A stretch of DNA of 64,000 bases from an uncultured Clostridia bacterium. GTDB taxonomy: Bacteria; Bacillota; Clostridia; Lachnospirales; Lachnospiraceae. The notes below the pieces were generated by a model that was not told the origin of the DNA, made no database searches, and was given only the letters and a program-made list of their open reading frames with translations. The first letter of the stretch is position 1, and each line of letters begins with the position of its first letter. The position numbers and the translations under genes were made by a program. Positions 44,988 to 54,094 of this stretch are shown here, in pieces. The DNA lies in the NCBI GenBank assembly GCA_947174885.1, contig CAMWKO010000011.1, forward strand, positions 18,990 through 82,989. The letters run 5' to 3'.

Positions 44988-47075
44988 ATGAAAAACACAA
45001 TGCAGGCAGAATGGGATGGTTTTGTAGAAGGAAAATGGTCTAAAACTGTTAATGTAAGAGAGTTTATTCAGCTTAATTACACACCATATGAAGGTAATGA
45101 AGAGTTTTTGGCCGGACCTACATCTGTAACAGAAGATTTATGGTCACAGGTAATGGATTTATTTAAACAGGAGCGTGAAAAAGGTGGCGTTCTTGATATG
45201 GATACAGAGATTCCTGCTACAATTACATCTCATCCAGCCGGATATATAGATAAGGACAAAGAAGTTATTGTTGGTCTTCAGACAGATAAGCCGCTTAAGA
45301 GAGCATTTATGCCATTTGGTGGTATTCGTACAGCAGTATCGGCATGTAAGTCATACGGATATGAAGTAAATCCTGAACTTATCAGAATTTTTACAGATTA
45401 TAGAAAGACACATAATCAGGGTGTATTTGATGTTTACACACCGGAGATGAAGACTGCAAGACACGCTCATATTATTACAGGTCTTCCTGATGCTTACGGC
45501 AGAGGACGTATTATTGGTGACTACAGAAGAGTTGCATTATATGGTGTAGACTTACTTATTGAAGATAAGAAGGAACAGCTTGCAACATCACTTGTAAGAA
45601 TGACATCAAAAAATATCAGACTTCGTGAGGAATTAGCTGAGCAGATTAAGGCATTAGGTGAATTGAAGAAGTTAGGAGAAATCTACGGATACGATATTTC
45701 TAAGCCTGCTAAGGATATTAAGGAAGCTATTCAGTGGACATATTTTGGATATTTAGCTGCTGTTAAGGAACAGAATGGTGCAGCAATGTCACTTGGACGT
45801 ACATCAACATTCCTTGATATTTATGCTGAAAGAGATTTGAAGAATGGTGTATATACAGAGGAGCAGATTCAGGAAATGGTTGATCATTTCATTATGAAGC
45901 TTAGAATGGTTAAGTTTGCACGTATTCCTGAATACAATGCATTATTTGCAGGTGATCCTACATGGGTTACAGAATCAATCGGTGGTATCGGTATTGATGG
46001 CAGATCTCTTGTTACAAAGATGTCTTTCAGATATTTACACACATTAGATAACTTAGGCACATCTCCGGAGCCAAATATGACAGTACTCTGGTCAACAAGA
46101 CTTCCAATTAACTGGAAGAATTACTGTGCTGAAATGTCAATCAAGTCATCAGCTATCCAGTATGAAAATGATGATATGATGAGAGTAACTCATGGTGATG
46201 ATTACGCAATTGCTTGTTGTGTATCTTCAATGAGAGTTGGTAAGGAAATGCAGTTCTTCGGAGCCAGAGCAAATCTTGCTAAGTGTTTATTATATGCTAT
46301 CAATGGTGGTGTTGATGAAAAGTTATTTGAGCAGGTTGGTCCTAAGTACAGACCGATTACTTCAGAATACTTAGATTATGACGAAGTAATGGAAAGATAT
46401 GAGGACATGATGGAATGGTTAGCAGGATTATATGTAAATACATTAAATGTTATCCATTATATGCATGATAAATACTGTTATGAAAAGCTTCAGATGGCTC
46501 TTCACGACAGAGATGTTAAGAGATGGTTTGCTACAGGTATTGCCGGTCTTTCAGTAGTTGCTGATTCACTTAGTGCAATTAAATATGCTAAGGTTAAGAC
46601 AATCAGAAATGAAGACGGTATTGTAGTTGATTACGAGGTAGAAGGTGACTTCCCTAAATATGGTAACAATGATGACAGAGTAGATAAGATTGCAGTTGAA
46701 GTAGTAGAGAAGTTTATGAATATGGTAAGAAAACATCATACTTACAGAGATTCTATTCCTACAACATCTATTCTTACAATTACATCAAATGTATCATATG
46801 GTAAGAATACAGGTAGTACACCGGATGGAAGAAAAGCAGGTGTTCCATTAGCTCCTGGTGCTAATCCAATGCATGGTAGAGATACACATGGTGCTTTAGC
46901 TTCATTATCATCAGTAGCTAAGCTTCCATTTAAAGATGCACAGGATGGTATTTCAAATACATTTACAATCCTTCCAAATGCTTTAGGTAAGGATAGCGTA
47001 TTTGCAAGTACAGGTGATCTTGATATTAAACTTACACCTGAACAGATTGCAGATATTGAAAACGGTAACTTATAG
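44988..47075 (+). CDS. pflB: Pyruvate formate-lyase catalytic subunit without its glycyl-radical domain
   Basis: A 695-residue enzyme that cleaves pyruvate with CoA into acetyl-CoA and formate. The N-terminus WDGFVEGKW and the active-site Cys pair in [15 protein letters not shown] (near residue 405) are clear, as are [19 protein letters not shown] and [20 protein letters not shown]. The usual protein is about 740-760 residues and ends with the RVSGYAV radical motif; here it stops at [13 protein letters not shown]. The missing part is the next gene, 50 bases on, with its own ribosome site. AGGAGG precedes the ATG. Codon use is rich in highly expressed codons, fitting a main fermentation enzyme. 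Confidence 0.95.
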   Translation: MKNTMQAEWDGFVEGKWSKTVNVREFIQLNYTPYEGNEEFLAGPTSVTEDLWSQVMDLFKQEREKGGVLDMDTEIPATITSHPAGYIDKDKEVIVGLQTDKPLKRAFMPFGGIRTAVSACKSYGYEVNPELIRIFTDYRKTHNQGVFDVYTPEMKTARHAHIITGLPDAYGRGRIIGDYRRVALYGVDLLIEDKKEQLATSLVRMTSKNIRLREELAEQIKALGELKKLGEIYGYDISKPAKDIKEAIQWTYFGYLAAVKEQNGAAMSLGRTSTFLDIYAERDLKNGVYTEEQIQEMVDHFIMKLRMVKFARIPEYNALFAGDPTWVTESIGGIGIDGRSLVTKMSFRYLHTLDNLGTSPEPNMTVLWSTRLPINWKNYCAEMSIKSSAIQYENDDMMRVTHGDDYAIACCVSSMRVGKEMQFFGARANLAKCLLYAINGGVDEKLFEQVGPKYRPITSEYLDYDEVMERYEDMMEWLAGLYVNTLNVIHYMHDKYCYEKLQMALHDRDVKRWFATGIAGLSVVADSLSAIKYAKVKTIRNEDGIVVDYEVEGDFPKYGNNDDRVDKIAVEVVEKFMNMVRKHHTYRDSIPTTSILTITSNVSYGKNTGSTPDGRKAGVPLAPGANPMHGRDTHGALASLSSVAKLPFKDAQDGISNTFTILPNALGKDSVFASTGDLDIKLTPEQIADIENGNL

Positions 47076-47125
47076 GTAACAATATAGAGGGCATACCCCT
47101 AAAATAAGAAATGGAGGAATTTATT

Positions 47126-47368
47126 ATGACAGTAACAGAACAGCAGAAAGAAAACTTAGTATCAATGCTTGATGGATATGTAACAAAAGGTGGACATCAC
47201 TTAAATGTAAATGTATTAGTTAGAGAAACATTATTAGATGCTCAGCAGCATCCGGAAAAATATCCTCAGCTTACAATTCGTGTTTCAGGATATGCGGTAA
47301 ATTTCATTAAATTAACAAAGGAACAGCAGGATGACGTTATTTCACGTACATTCCATGAAGCAATCTAA
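47126..47368 (+). CDS. grcA: Separate glycyl-radical domain of PFL (GrcA-like)
   Basis: An 80-residue protein that matches the C-terminus of pyruvate formate-lyase: [24 protein letters not shown], then [18 protein letters not shown] with the radical Gly in RVSGY, then [18 protein letters not shown]. In E. coli the similar YfiD/GrcA is a spare part for damaged PFL; here the adjacent PflB has no such domain of its own, so this must be an obligate subunit. Start 47126 follows GGAGG (47113-47117); reading from 47111 would include it. It ends at a terminator and should be activated by PflA. Confidence 0.93.
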   Translation: MTVTEQQKENLVSMLDGYVTKGGHHLNVNVLVRETLLDAQQHPEKYPQLTIRVSGYAVNFIKLTKEQQDDVISRTFHEAI

Positions 47369-47386
47369 GTAAGGATTAAGTATGAG

Positions 47387-47423
47387 AATGCCTCGTTAAA
47401 GTTAGCTTTAATGAGGCATTTTT
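47387..47423 (+). terminator. Terminator of the pflB-grcA operon
   Basis: AATGCCTC/GAGGCATT, with an inner TTAAAG/CTTTAA stem, then TTTTTG. Confidence 0.9.
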
Positions 47424-47658
47424 GATAATATATATTAATAAGAGTTCTGTATGTAAAATCAATTAGTGTATAATCATATATAGTTAATTTAAGTATCATA
47501 TTTTTTAAATTATCATTATAAACAGATTTTATTAACTTATATACATATATTTATATATAATAGATAGAATATTTACATATGGAATTATAAATAAAAGCTA
47601 TTTATGGAGATTTCCATATTTTTATTTTAAAACTCATATGTTTTGATATACCAGTCAG

Positions 47659-47697
47659 GATGTTCACAATTTTAAAACTGTAATCTATGTGAGCATC
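47659..47697. repeat. Hairpin upstream of pflA
   Basis: GATGTTCACA pairs with TGTGAGCATC (47659-47668 with 47688-47697) with one G-T pair. Just before it, GAGATTTCCATATTTTTATTTTAAAACT (47608-47635, with small differences) resembles an arm of the 95-bp palindromic repeat, so the interval may hold a diverged copy. The rest of 47424-47786 is AT-rich with no gene. Confidence 0.45.
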
Positions 47698-47786
47698 AAA
47701 AAATATATAAAAGAAGGGAATACTAAATCTTTAATTGGATAAGCAATTAAATATAATGATTAAAAATAAGAAAACGAGGAAATGTA

Positions 47787-48557
47787 ATGAAAGGATATAT
47801 TCATTCAATAGAAACCTTTGGAACGGTAGACGGACCGGGCGTAAGATATGTGGTATTTACACAAGGATGTCCTATGCGTTGCCAATATTGTCATAATCCT
47901 GATACATGGGAGCCGTCTGTAGGTGAAATGAAGGATGTAGATGAGATTATAGATGACTATGAAAAATATAAGCCGTATCTGACGGGTGGAGGAATAACGG
48001 TAACAGGCGGAGAGCCGATGATGCAAATTGACTTTTTAACGGAGCTGTTTAAAAAGGCAAGAGAAAAGGATATTCATACCTGCTTAGATACCTCAGGAAT
48101 AATGTTTAATGAAGAAAATGAGGAATATGTAAAAAAGGTAGACGAGCTTATGAAATATACCTGCCTTGTAATGCTGGATATTAAACATATAGATGATGAA
48201 GAGCATAAAAAGCTGACAGGTCATTCAAATAAAAATATATTAGCCTTTGCAAGATATCTAAACAGAAAGGGAGTATCAGTGTGGATACGTCATGTAACAG
48301 TCCCGGGAATTACCTACAATAAAGAATATCTTATGCGACTTGGAGAATTCCTTGCAGAGCTTAAAAATATGGAGGCATTGGATGTACTTCCATATCATAC
48401 AATGGGTGTACCAAAGTATGAATCACTTGGAATGGAATATCCATTAAAGGGAGTAGAGCCACTGGATAAGAGTGAAGCATTAAAGGCCAGAAATATTATT
48501 ATATATGGCAGGCAGAAAAGGCTTGAGGAAATGGAGCGGGAGAAAAAAATTAATTAG
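47787..48557 (+). CDS. pflA: Pyruvate formate-lyase activating enzyme
   Basis: A 256-residue radical-SAM enzyme that makes the glycyl radical on PFL. The 4Fe-4S motif is CPMRCQYCHNPDTW (CxxxCxxC, near residue 29), followed by the SAM motifs TVTGGEPMMQ (near 72) and DTSGI, and the C-terminal WIRHVTVPGITYN. The N-terminus GYIHSIETFGTVDGPGVRYV is typical of PflA. Normal length. It is separated from grcA by a terminator and 360 bases, so it has its own transcription. Here its substrate would be the separate radical subunit. Confidence 0.96.
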   Translation: MKGYIHSIETFGTVDGPGVRYVVFTQGCPMRCQYCHNPDTWEPSVGEMKDVDEIIDDYEKYKPYLTGGGITVTGGEPMMQIDFLTELFKKAREKDIHTCLDTSGIMFNEENEEYVKKVDELMKYTCLVMLDIKHIDDEEHKKLTGHSNKNILAFARYLNRKGVSVWIRHVTVPGITYNKEYLMRLGEFLAELKNMEALDVLPYHTMGVPKYESLGMEYPLKGVEPLDKSEALKARNIIIYGRQKRLEEMEREKKIN

Positions 48558-48625
48558 TAATTTATGCGGAAAATTATAAGATAAACGAAGAGCTGTCACG
48601 CTAAAATGCAATCATATATAGTCTT

Positions 48626-48719
48626 GAGTTTCCGTATTTTTTATTTTTTGCTTCAAGATGTCTATGTTGCCTTTGGCAACAAGACTTTTTGAAGCTAAAA
48701 ATAAAAAATACGGAAACTC
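48626..48719. repeat. 95-bp near-perfect palindrome, MITE-like
   Basis: The arms are a perfect 23-bp inverted repeat (48626-48648 with 48697-48719) beginning GAGTTTCCGTATTTTTTA. Inside are further pairing blocks GCTTCAA/TTGAAGC, GTCT/AGAC and GTTGCC/GGCAAC. A second copy in the opposite core orientation starts at 63921, and half copies occur near 1520. It carries no gene and lies between pflA and the DUF6270 gene. Confidence 0.85.
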
Positions 48720-48804
48720 TAATATATAGTCCATAACCGGGATTTTATTAACTGATTTTTACAGTATGATTGTTTGGTGTGACAGCTTAATATATTATAA
48801 ATAT

Positions 48805-49581
48805 TTACCCTGTAATTAATTTAATAGCCCTACCCATTTCTTCATAATATTCATCTGTATAATGAACAGGAAAAGCACCCCATTTATGATTTTTATAGCC
48901 ATATGTATTTTCATCAGCTTCAATAAGATTGTAATTTAAGTTATCATCACTATAGCTGTCAAGCACCTCTTTCATAATCTGATAAACCCGTTTTAATCTC
49001 TTATTTGCCTTTTTGATTTCTTCCTGATTTTCATATGGAACAATATTCCCATCCTCGTCAATCATTTCTTTGGCATAATATGTTTCAATTAATATTATCT
49101 TATCAATGGTAAATTTATCTAATACGGCACTGATAGACATATTAAAGTATTTTCTAATCTCATCATCAGAGTATTCATCAATACTAAGCTCCCTATAATC
49201 AGTAGTTTTATCCTTTAAATACTTCTCATAGAAATTCTCAAAGTGGCCGGAACGGACACATCTATAGGATGAGCCGTCTATTGTAAATTCAGAAAAATCA
49301 AACCTCTCCTCAATCAGGTCCATAACCACATAATCAGCGTCTGCTGATTTTACCATATTAAAAGCACTTTTAGAAATTTCAGTTACCATCATTTTAACTT
49401 CCCAAGGGAAATCATCAAGATAGTCCAAATCAATTTCTTCAAATGTAATAGGATAACCATTTAAAGGAAGTAAAGCAAAAGACATTCGCTGTATATTAAG
49501 TGTAACCTCAAAAACATCCTCAGGAGTATGGTTAAATACATCTCTTGAAACACATGAGCCGAAAGTAAAAATCTTAGTCAT
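48805..49581 (-). CDS. DUF6270 family protein (SGNH-like)
   Basis: A 258-residue protein with the start KIFTFGSCVSRDVFNHTPED, where GSCVSRD matches the DUF6270 family and resembles the first block of SGNH-type hydrolases (GxS). A C-terminal HKWGAFPVHYTDEYYEEM, with a His near the end, would complete a Ser-His arrangement. Such proteins are found in polysaccharide gene clusters, but none is next to it here. No signal peptide. Start 49581 follows GGAGG eight bases upstream. Product and substrate are not known. Confidence 0.75.
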   Translation of the reverse strand: MTKIFTFGSCVSRDVFNHTPEDVFEVTLNIQRMSFALLPLNGYPITFEEIDLDYLDDFPWEVKMMVTEISKSAFNMVKSADADYVVMDLIEERFDFSEFTIDGSSYRCVRSGHFENFYEKYLKDKTTDYRELSIDEYSDDEIRKYFNMSISAVLDKFTIDKIILIETYYAKEMIDEDGNIVPYENQEEIKKANKRLKRVYQIMKEVLDSYSDDNLNYNLIEADENTYGYKNHKWGAFPVHYTDEYYEEMGRAIKLITG

Positions 49582-49773
49582 AAAAACCTCCAATGTATTT
49601 TTAAATATTATATATTTAAAAACATATTAATACAAGTATTAGAAGTTATTGAATTTACTTACTTTAGAATTTGAAATTAGACAGCATTTTATACTTTATA
49701 CTGATAATTTTGATTTATTAGCTAATTATTAAGTGAATTTATTTGAAATAACTGAAAAATATTTGTTCTTTAA

Positions 49774-50080
49774 TTTACTTTTTGTCGAATATAGTATATA
49801 ATTGCGTGAGGAGGTAAGATAAGTAATTACAAAAGAAACAATGCCATAGCTTTTGTTAGGATAATTGAAGTAATCTTTATAGCATCAGGGAGGTATTGGT
49901 ATAAATACATAAACTGTAAACTATATAGATGATATAGGATATTTAGCATATGGAGAGGTTAATTCTCTATAAATGTTTATAAAGGAAATATAAATTTCTT
50001 ATCTATATATAGAGAAGAAAAATAAGTTTACAGTCATTTTATTTACAGAATTAAAAATATATTTAAAAGGAGATTTTAAA
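49774..50080 (+). promoter_or_regulatory. Promoter and long structured leader of the secreted-protein gene
   Basis: TTTACT (49774-49779), 17-base spacer, TATAAT (49797-49802). The leader is about 270 bases. ACTGTAAACT with ATATAGAT (49913-49930) can pair with ATCTATAT (50001-50008) and AGTTTACAGT (50025-50034); smaller hairpins lie inside. A GAGGAGG at 49808 opens a frame of 38 codons without an ATG, perhaps a relic. AAAGGAG precedes the gene start. The DNA at 49582-49773 shows nothing else. Confidence 0.5.
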
Positions 50081-50440
50081 ATGAAAGTAAAAAAGAAGTT
50101 ATTATCATTAATAGGTGTTGCCGTAATGGTTTGTATGATGTCAAATGCAGCATTAGCTAGTTCAGCAGGACTAACTGCAAATATTACCCCTGATTATATT
50201 TCAGCTAGATATGAATATAGTCAAATGGGAAATGTGCTAATTGTAAAAATTGATTTTACAGAGAAACACACTACAACAGGTCAGGTACATTCAAGTTCTT
50301 GCCAAAGCAGTTTAGCTGGTGGTTATACATCTGTTTCAGTTGGTAGAAATGCTGATGCAGGTTATAAATATACTACAATGACAGCATATGGATATGTTGG
50401 AGGTACACAAAAAGCAAAATTAGGACCTTTATACCCTTAA
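50081..50440 (+). CDS. Small secreted protein, possible bacteriocin-like product
   Basis: A 119-residue protein with a clear signal peptide (MKVKKKLLSLIGVAVMVCMM, then SNAALASS; cleavage near residue 26-27). The mature part (about 92 residues) is polar, rich in Ser, Thr, Tyr and Gly, with one Cys (SSCQSS) and a C-terminal AYGYVGGTQKAKLGPLYP. It matches no family I know; the size, export and the following ABC exporter genes recall lactococcin 972-type loci, but the sequence does not fit. A hairpin after it may raise its mRNA level over the following genes. Confidence 0.7.
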   Translation: MKVKKKLLSLIGVAVMVCMMSNAALASSAGLTANITPDYISARYEYSQMGNVLIVKIDFTEKHTTTGQVHSSSCQSSLAGGYTSVSVGRNADAGYKYTTMTAYGYVGGTQKAKLGPLYP

Positions 50441-50480
50441 TACTACTAATTATATTTTATAATATTATATAAAATAAGAG

Positions 50481-50529
50481 ACTAAACTGTGCAATCAGGT
50501 TAGATATACCTGGATTAGCACAGTTTAGT
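50481..50529 (+). terminator. Attenuating hairpin between secreted-protein and lipoprotein genes
   Basis: ACTAAACTGTGC/GCACAGTTTAGT, with an inner CAGGT/ACCTG stem. Only a weak T tail (TAATATTG) follows, so it may stop part of the transcripts or protect the upstream mRNA. Confidence 0.6.
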
Positions 50530-50552
50530 TAATATTGATTAAAGGAGATACT

Positions 50553-51815
50553 ATGAGTAAAGATAAAGAGAAATATATTAAATGGCGTATTAAATTAATA
50601 TGTGTATCAATTTTTACAATATCGTATATTATGATAGGAGGTTGTTCAAAAGAGAGTGATAATAATATAGAAGAAACTACAAAGGTAAATGAAAATAATA
50701 ATGGGAATAATGATATAAATAACAATATAAATAACAATGTAAATATAAGTAACAATGGTGTAATTGATTTAGAAAACTATTCTTTAGAATATGTTAATGG
50801 AACAGATTCAACACCATGGTATTTTTGGAGTTATGTTGCAGAATCGGAGTGGGGATATTATATGTGGGATTGGGTTAATATCGGTGCAACAAATGAATAT
50901 AGAGTAATGTTTTTGGACAAAGAAACTAAACAATATGTTCCATTATGCAGTAATCCTAATTGTGGACATGATGTAGAAGGATGTAATGCCTTATTCTTAT
51001 CGGGTGCATCTTATGATATGGAAAATAATTTTATATATTATAATGATGGTAATGTTTATGTAGTAGGAAAGGATAAAGAAGACTATATGTGCTTGTACAG
51101 AATAGCAGAAGATGGTAGTTCAAGAGAGAAATATATGAAACTGTACAAGGCAAATATAATAACAACAAATGATGAAAATGGTGGTATGTATACAGAGTTT
51201 TTCTATCCGGAAGTATGTATTCACAGAGGATATGTATATTTTATAATTAATAAAGAAAGTGAGTTAAAGATAAGAAGAATCAAACTGGGTGAAGAAAATG
51301 TAGAAGAAATTTTCAGCATGACAGGCGAACGTCAGGATTTGTACAGGATGGAAGCATATGGAGATTATTTATTCTTCCAGGGTGGCAATTTTGTTGATGA
51401 AAACTATATGGATATAGATGGAGGAATAATGGCATACAATATAAATACAGGGGAAATCACTATGGTAAAGAAAGGAGCCATTAGTACTTTTTGCATTAGT
51501 AGCGGAAATATTTATTATGCTACATCTGATGGTATAAGTGTATATTCACTTACTGATTTAACAGACACAGTATTGTTAAATAGTATAGATCCGTATCCTT
51601 CTTTTATTGTCAATGACAATTATGTATTTATAGCGGATAAAAATCTGAAAGTATATGATCTTGATGGGAATCTTGTGAGAAAAATAACAGATGAAAGAAT
51701 TGAGATAAATAATATATTATGGGGCAGACAGCTTTTATTTGCAAAAAATGGCGAAACATATTTATATTTGGACACTGAAGATATTAATAATGCAAAGTGG
51801 ATTGCAATAAAATAG
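50553..51815 (+). CDS. Membrane lipoprotein, beta-propeller-like, linked to ABC exporter
   Basis: A 420-residue exported lipoprotein. The signal peptide ends in the lipobox IMIGGCSKE (Cys near residue 33). An Asn-rich linker follows (NENNNGNNDINNN). The body has repeated strand patterns, each with DGNVYVVGKDKEDY- or GNIYYATSDGIS-like turns, as in beta-propellers of the DUF5050 type. The block VPLCSNPNCGHDVEGCNALF (near 128) holds four Cys and a His, a signature I recall from many Clostridial lipoproteins that sit next to ABC-2 exporters. Start 50553 follows AAAGGAG. It may act as immunity or sensor component for the secreted protein. Confidence 0.75.
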   Translation: MSKDKEKYIKWRIKLICVSIFTISYIMIGGCSKESDNNIEETTKVNENNNGNNDINNNINNNVNISNNGVIDLENYSLEYVNGTDSTPWYFWSYVAESEWGYYMWDWVNIGATNEYRVMFLDKETKQYVPLCSNPNCGHDVEGCNALFLSGASYDMENNFIYYNDGNVYVVGKDKEDYMCLYRIAEDGSSREKYMKLYKANIITTNDENGGMYTEFFYPEVCIHRGYVYFIINKESELKIRRIKLGEENVEEIFSMTGERQDLYRMEAYGDYLFFQGGNFVDENYMDIDGGIMAYNINTGEITMVKKGAISTFCISSGNIYYATSDGISVYSLTDLTDTVLLNSIDPYPSFIVNDNYVFIADKNLKVYDLDGNLVRKITDERIEINNILWGRQLLFAKNGETYLYLDTEDINNAKWIAIK

Positions 51816-51830
51816 TTACAGGTATTGCTT

Positions 51831-53978
51831 ATGGAATGGAAAAAGATATTAACAAACAGAAAAGCAATTATAGGACTTATTATTATTCTTGCAGTTCAAC
51901 TGATTTTTTTTGCATATCTTAAGAATAGAGAAAGTTTGGACGATATAACGGACTATGTATATGATACGGAAAATGAGAAGCAGTCTGAATATAAGTATAT
52001 TGAACAGTATCATGGCTCAATAGAAGCTATTGTCAATCAGGCAGGAACCATGAGTTCTATCAGTATATTTAATAAACAGGATTCGTTTGCAACAAGAAAT
52101 ATAGAAAAGACAAAAGATGATTTTGAAAAAATGATGTCAGTATATCCGGTATATTTTGAAAGTAGTTTTTTGAAAGATTTTTTTGAATATGATTTTCTTA
52201 ATGCCTTTGTTGTGATTTCGGGATTGGTTATCGCATTTACTTTAGCCAGAGAGAAAAAACAAGGCTTGATGTGTATGACATTTTCAACAAAAAACGGAAG
52301 AATGAAGCTTGTAGCTGAAAAGATAGAAGCACTTTTAATATGGGATATATTTATTACTGTAGTGTTTTATACATTGACACTTTTAGAAAGCATGATTATA
52401 TCAAATGGTAGTATATTTGAATGTTTACAATATCCGATTCAGTCACTTTCTATGTTTTCCAATCTGCCAATGACAGTTAATATAGGTGAATTTTTAATAA
52501 TATATATTTTATACAGATTTATTGTGTTGTTCGTGATTATGCTGATAGCATTGGTATTGATGGAAACCTTCAGACATATTATATTATCTGTGGGAATCTT
52601 AGGTCTGGCTGGAATAGTATCGTATGTTTTATATAATTTATCGGGGGATACAACTACCATTAATATGTTTAAGTATTGCAATTTGTATTATCTGATGTCA
52701 GGAATGGAATTTTTTACGGAATATAAAAATATAGATATTTTTAATCAGGCGATAAATAAAAATGCCATAATCATAGCTTTGGGAATGGCTGTTGTATTTC
52801 TTGCAGGTATTATTGCATTTATAATAGGATGTAAAAAATATCCATGTTCTTCAGGAAAACGTTTCAAAATAAAATCATATTTATTTCAGAATAAGTTTGA
52901 TTCTATTAAGGAAGCATGTCTTAAAATTTTTTGGACAACAGGAGCAGAGTATCATAAAGTACTGTGGACACAAAAAGGTATACTGGTTATTATTATCTTA
53001 TTTATATTTATGTTTAATCAGACTGATTATACGGAAATAGTTAATACAAAATATCAGGATTTGTATTATGATTTTATGGATAAATATGAGGGAGAGGTTA
53101 GTAGTGAGGCATTACAGGCAATAAATGACCTGGAAACTGAAATTAAAGAGGCAGAAGATAAATATACAGAGGTATCAGAGAGGTATGAGAATGGCGAAGC
53201 CGATTTGGAAGAATATATGTATGCATCAATGCAGCTCAATACTTATGCTTCAGAAAGAATGTTTTTACAGAAGATAAAAGAACAGACTGAATACATAGAA
53301 GAATTAAAGTCTGAGGGAATTGATGCATGGTATGTAAACGAGTATTGTTTTAACCATATTTTTATGGGAAACAATTCATTACTTAATATATGTACCTTAA
53401 TGGCAATTGTACTTACCTTAAGTGGTATATTTTATTATGAAAGAAAAAATGGAATGACACCGATTATGAGGCAAAGTATAAATGGAAGGAACTGGTTATT
53501 TAAAAGAAAATTAATTATAGGAATAGTAATAGCAGCTATAATAACAATAGCTGAAATAATCTTTGAAATCAGTGCAAATATACATGTATATGGTTTAGGG
53601 GAATTAAAAGCACCGGTTCAGAGCATTAAAGATTTATCATTTGTAAATATAAAATGCAGCTTAGGAGTTTTTATATTTATGATGTATCTGTTTAGGATTA
53701 TCATTGTTATGTCCGTATCAATTATAACCACAATGATATCAACTGTGGTTAGTCAGAAAATCACAATAGGAATAGCGATGGCTATATGTATACCATCAGT
53801 TCTCGCAATGGTAGGAATAGATATTATGGAAAAAATATCTGTTGTTGATATATTATCTGTGTCAGTATTTATGATACGATATGAAAGTGTTATGTCTGTT
53901 TTTGTAGCATTAATATTATTTGTTGCAGCTGATATAATAACCTTAAGAATAGGATATAAACACTGGTGTTTAACATAA
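51831..53978 (+). CDS. ABC-2 type permease, double-length
   Basis: A 715-residue membrane protein. It has about twelve membrane segments in two halves (first near 15-35 and 125-335, second from about 385). Each half begins with a single membrane segment then a large outer loop; the second loop (about 410-500) is a charged coiled coil (QAINDLETEIKEAEDKYTEV). That fits a fusion of two ABC-2 permease units. The ATG at 51831 was chosen over a TTG six bases upstream. It starts 15 bases after the lipoprotein gene and is followed by the ATPase gene, so the three form one exporter. Confidence 0.8.
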   Translation: MEWKKILTNRKAIIGLIIILAVQLIFFAYLKNRESLDDITDYVYDTENEKQSEYKYIEQYHGSIEAIVNQAGTMSSISIFNKQDSFATRNIEKTKDDFEKMMSVYPVYFESSFLKDFFEYDFLNAFVVISGLVIAFTLAREKKQGLMCMTFSTKNGRMKLVAEKIEALLIWDIFITVVFYTLTLLESMIISNGSIFECLQYPIQSLSMFSNLPMTVNIGEFLIIYILYRFIVLFVIMLIALVLMETFRHIILSVGILGLAGIVSYVLYNLSGDTTTINMFKYCNLYYLMSGMEFFTEYKNIDIFNQAINKNAIIIALGMAVVFLAGIIAFIIGCKKYPCSSGKRFKIKSYLFQNKFDSIKEACLKIFWTTGAEYHKVLWTQKGILVIIILFIFMFNQTDYTEIVNTKYQDLYYDFMDKYEGEVSSEALQAINDLETEIKEAEDKYTEVSERYENGEADLEEYMYASMQLNTYASERMFLQKIKEQTEYIEELKSEGIDAWYVNEYCFNHIFMGNNSLLNICTLMAIVLTLSGIFYYERKNGMTPIMRQSINGRNWLFKRKLIIGIVIAAIITIAEIIFEISANIHVYGLGELKAPVQSIKDLSFVNIKCSLGVFIFMMYLFRIIIVMSVSIITTMISTVVSQKITIGIAMAICIPSVLAMVGIDIMEKISVVDILSVSVFMIRYESVMSVFVALILFVAADIITLRIGYKHWCLT

Positions 53979-54094
53979 ACTGTTTTAGAGCTTACGTTGG
54001 AAACAGGATTTTTTTGATATAAAAATACGGAAGCTAGAATAAAACAGATTACTTGAATAAAAACAAAAATCAGAAAAACAGGAGTGCTTAAGTA

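Noticed and set aside
50081..50440. Lactococcin 972 family bacteriocin
   Set aside because: Size and neighbours fit, but the C-terminal Trp/Tyr/Cys pattern of that family is not seen.
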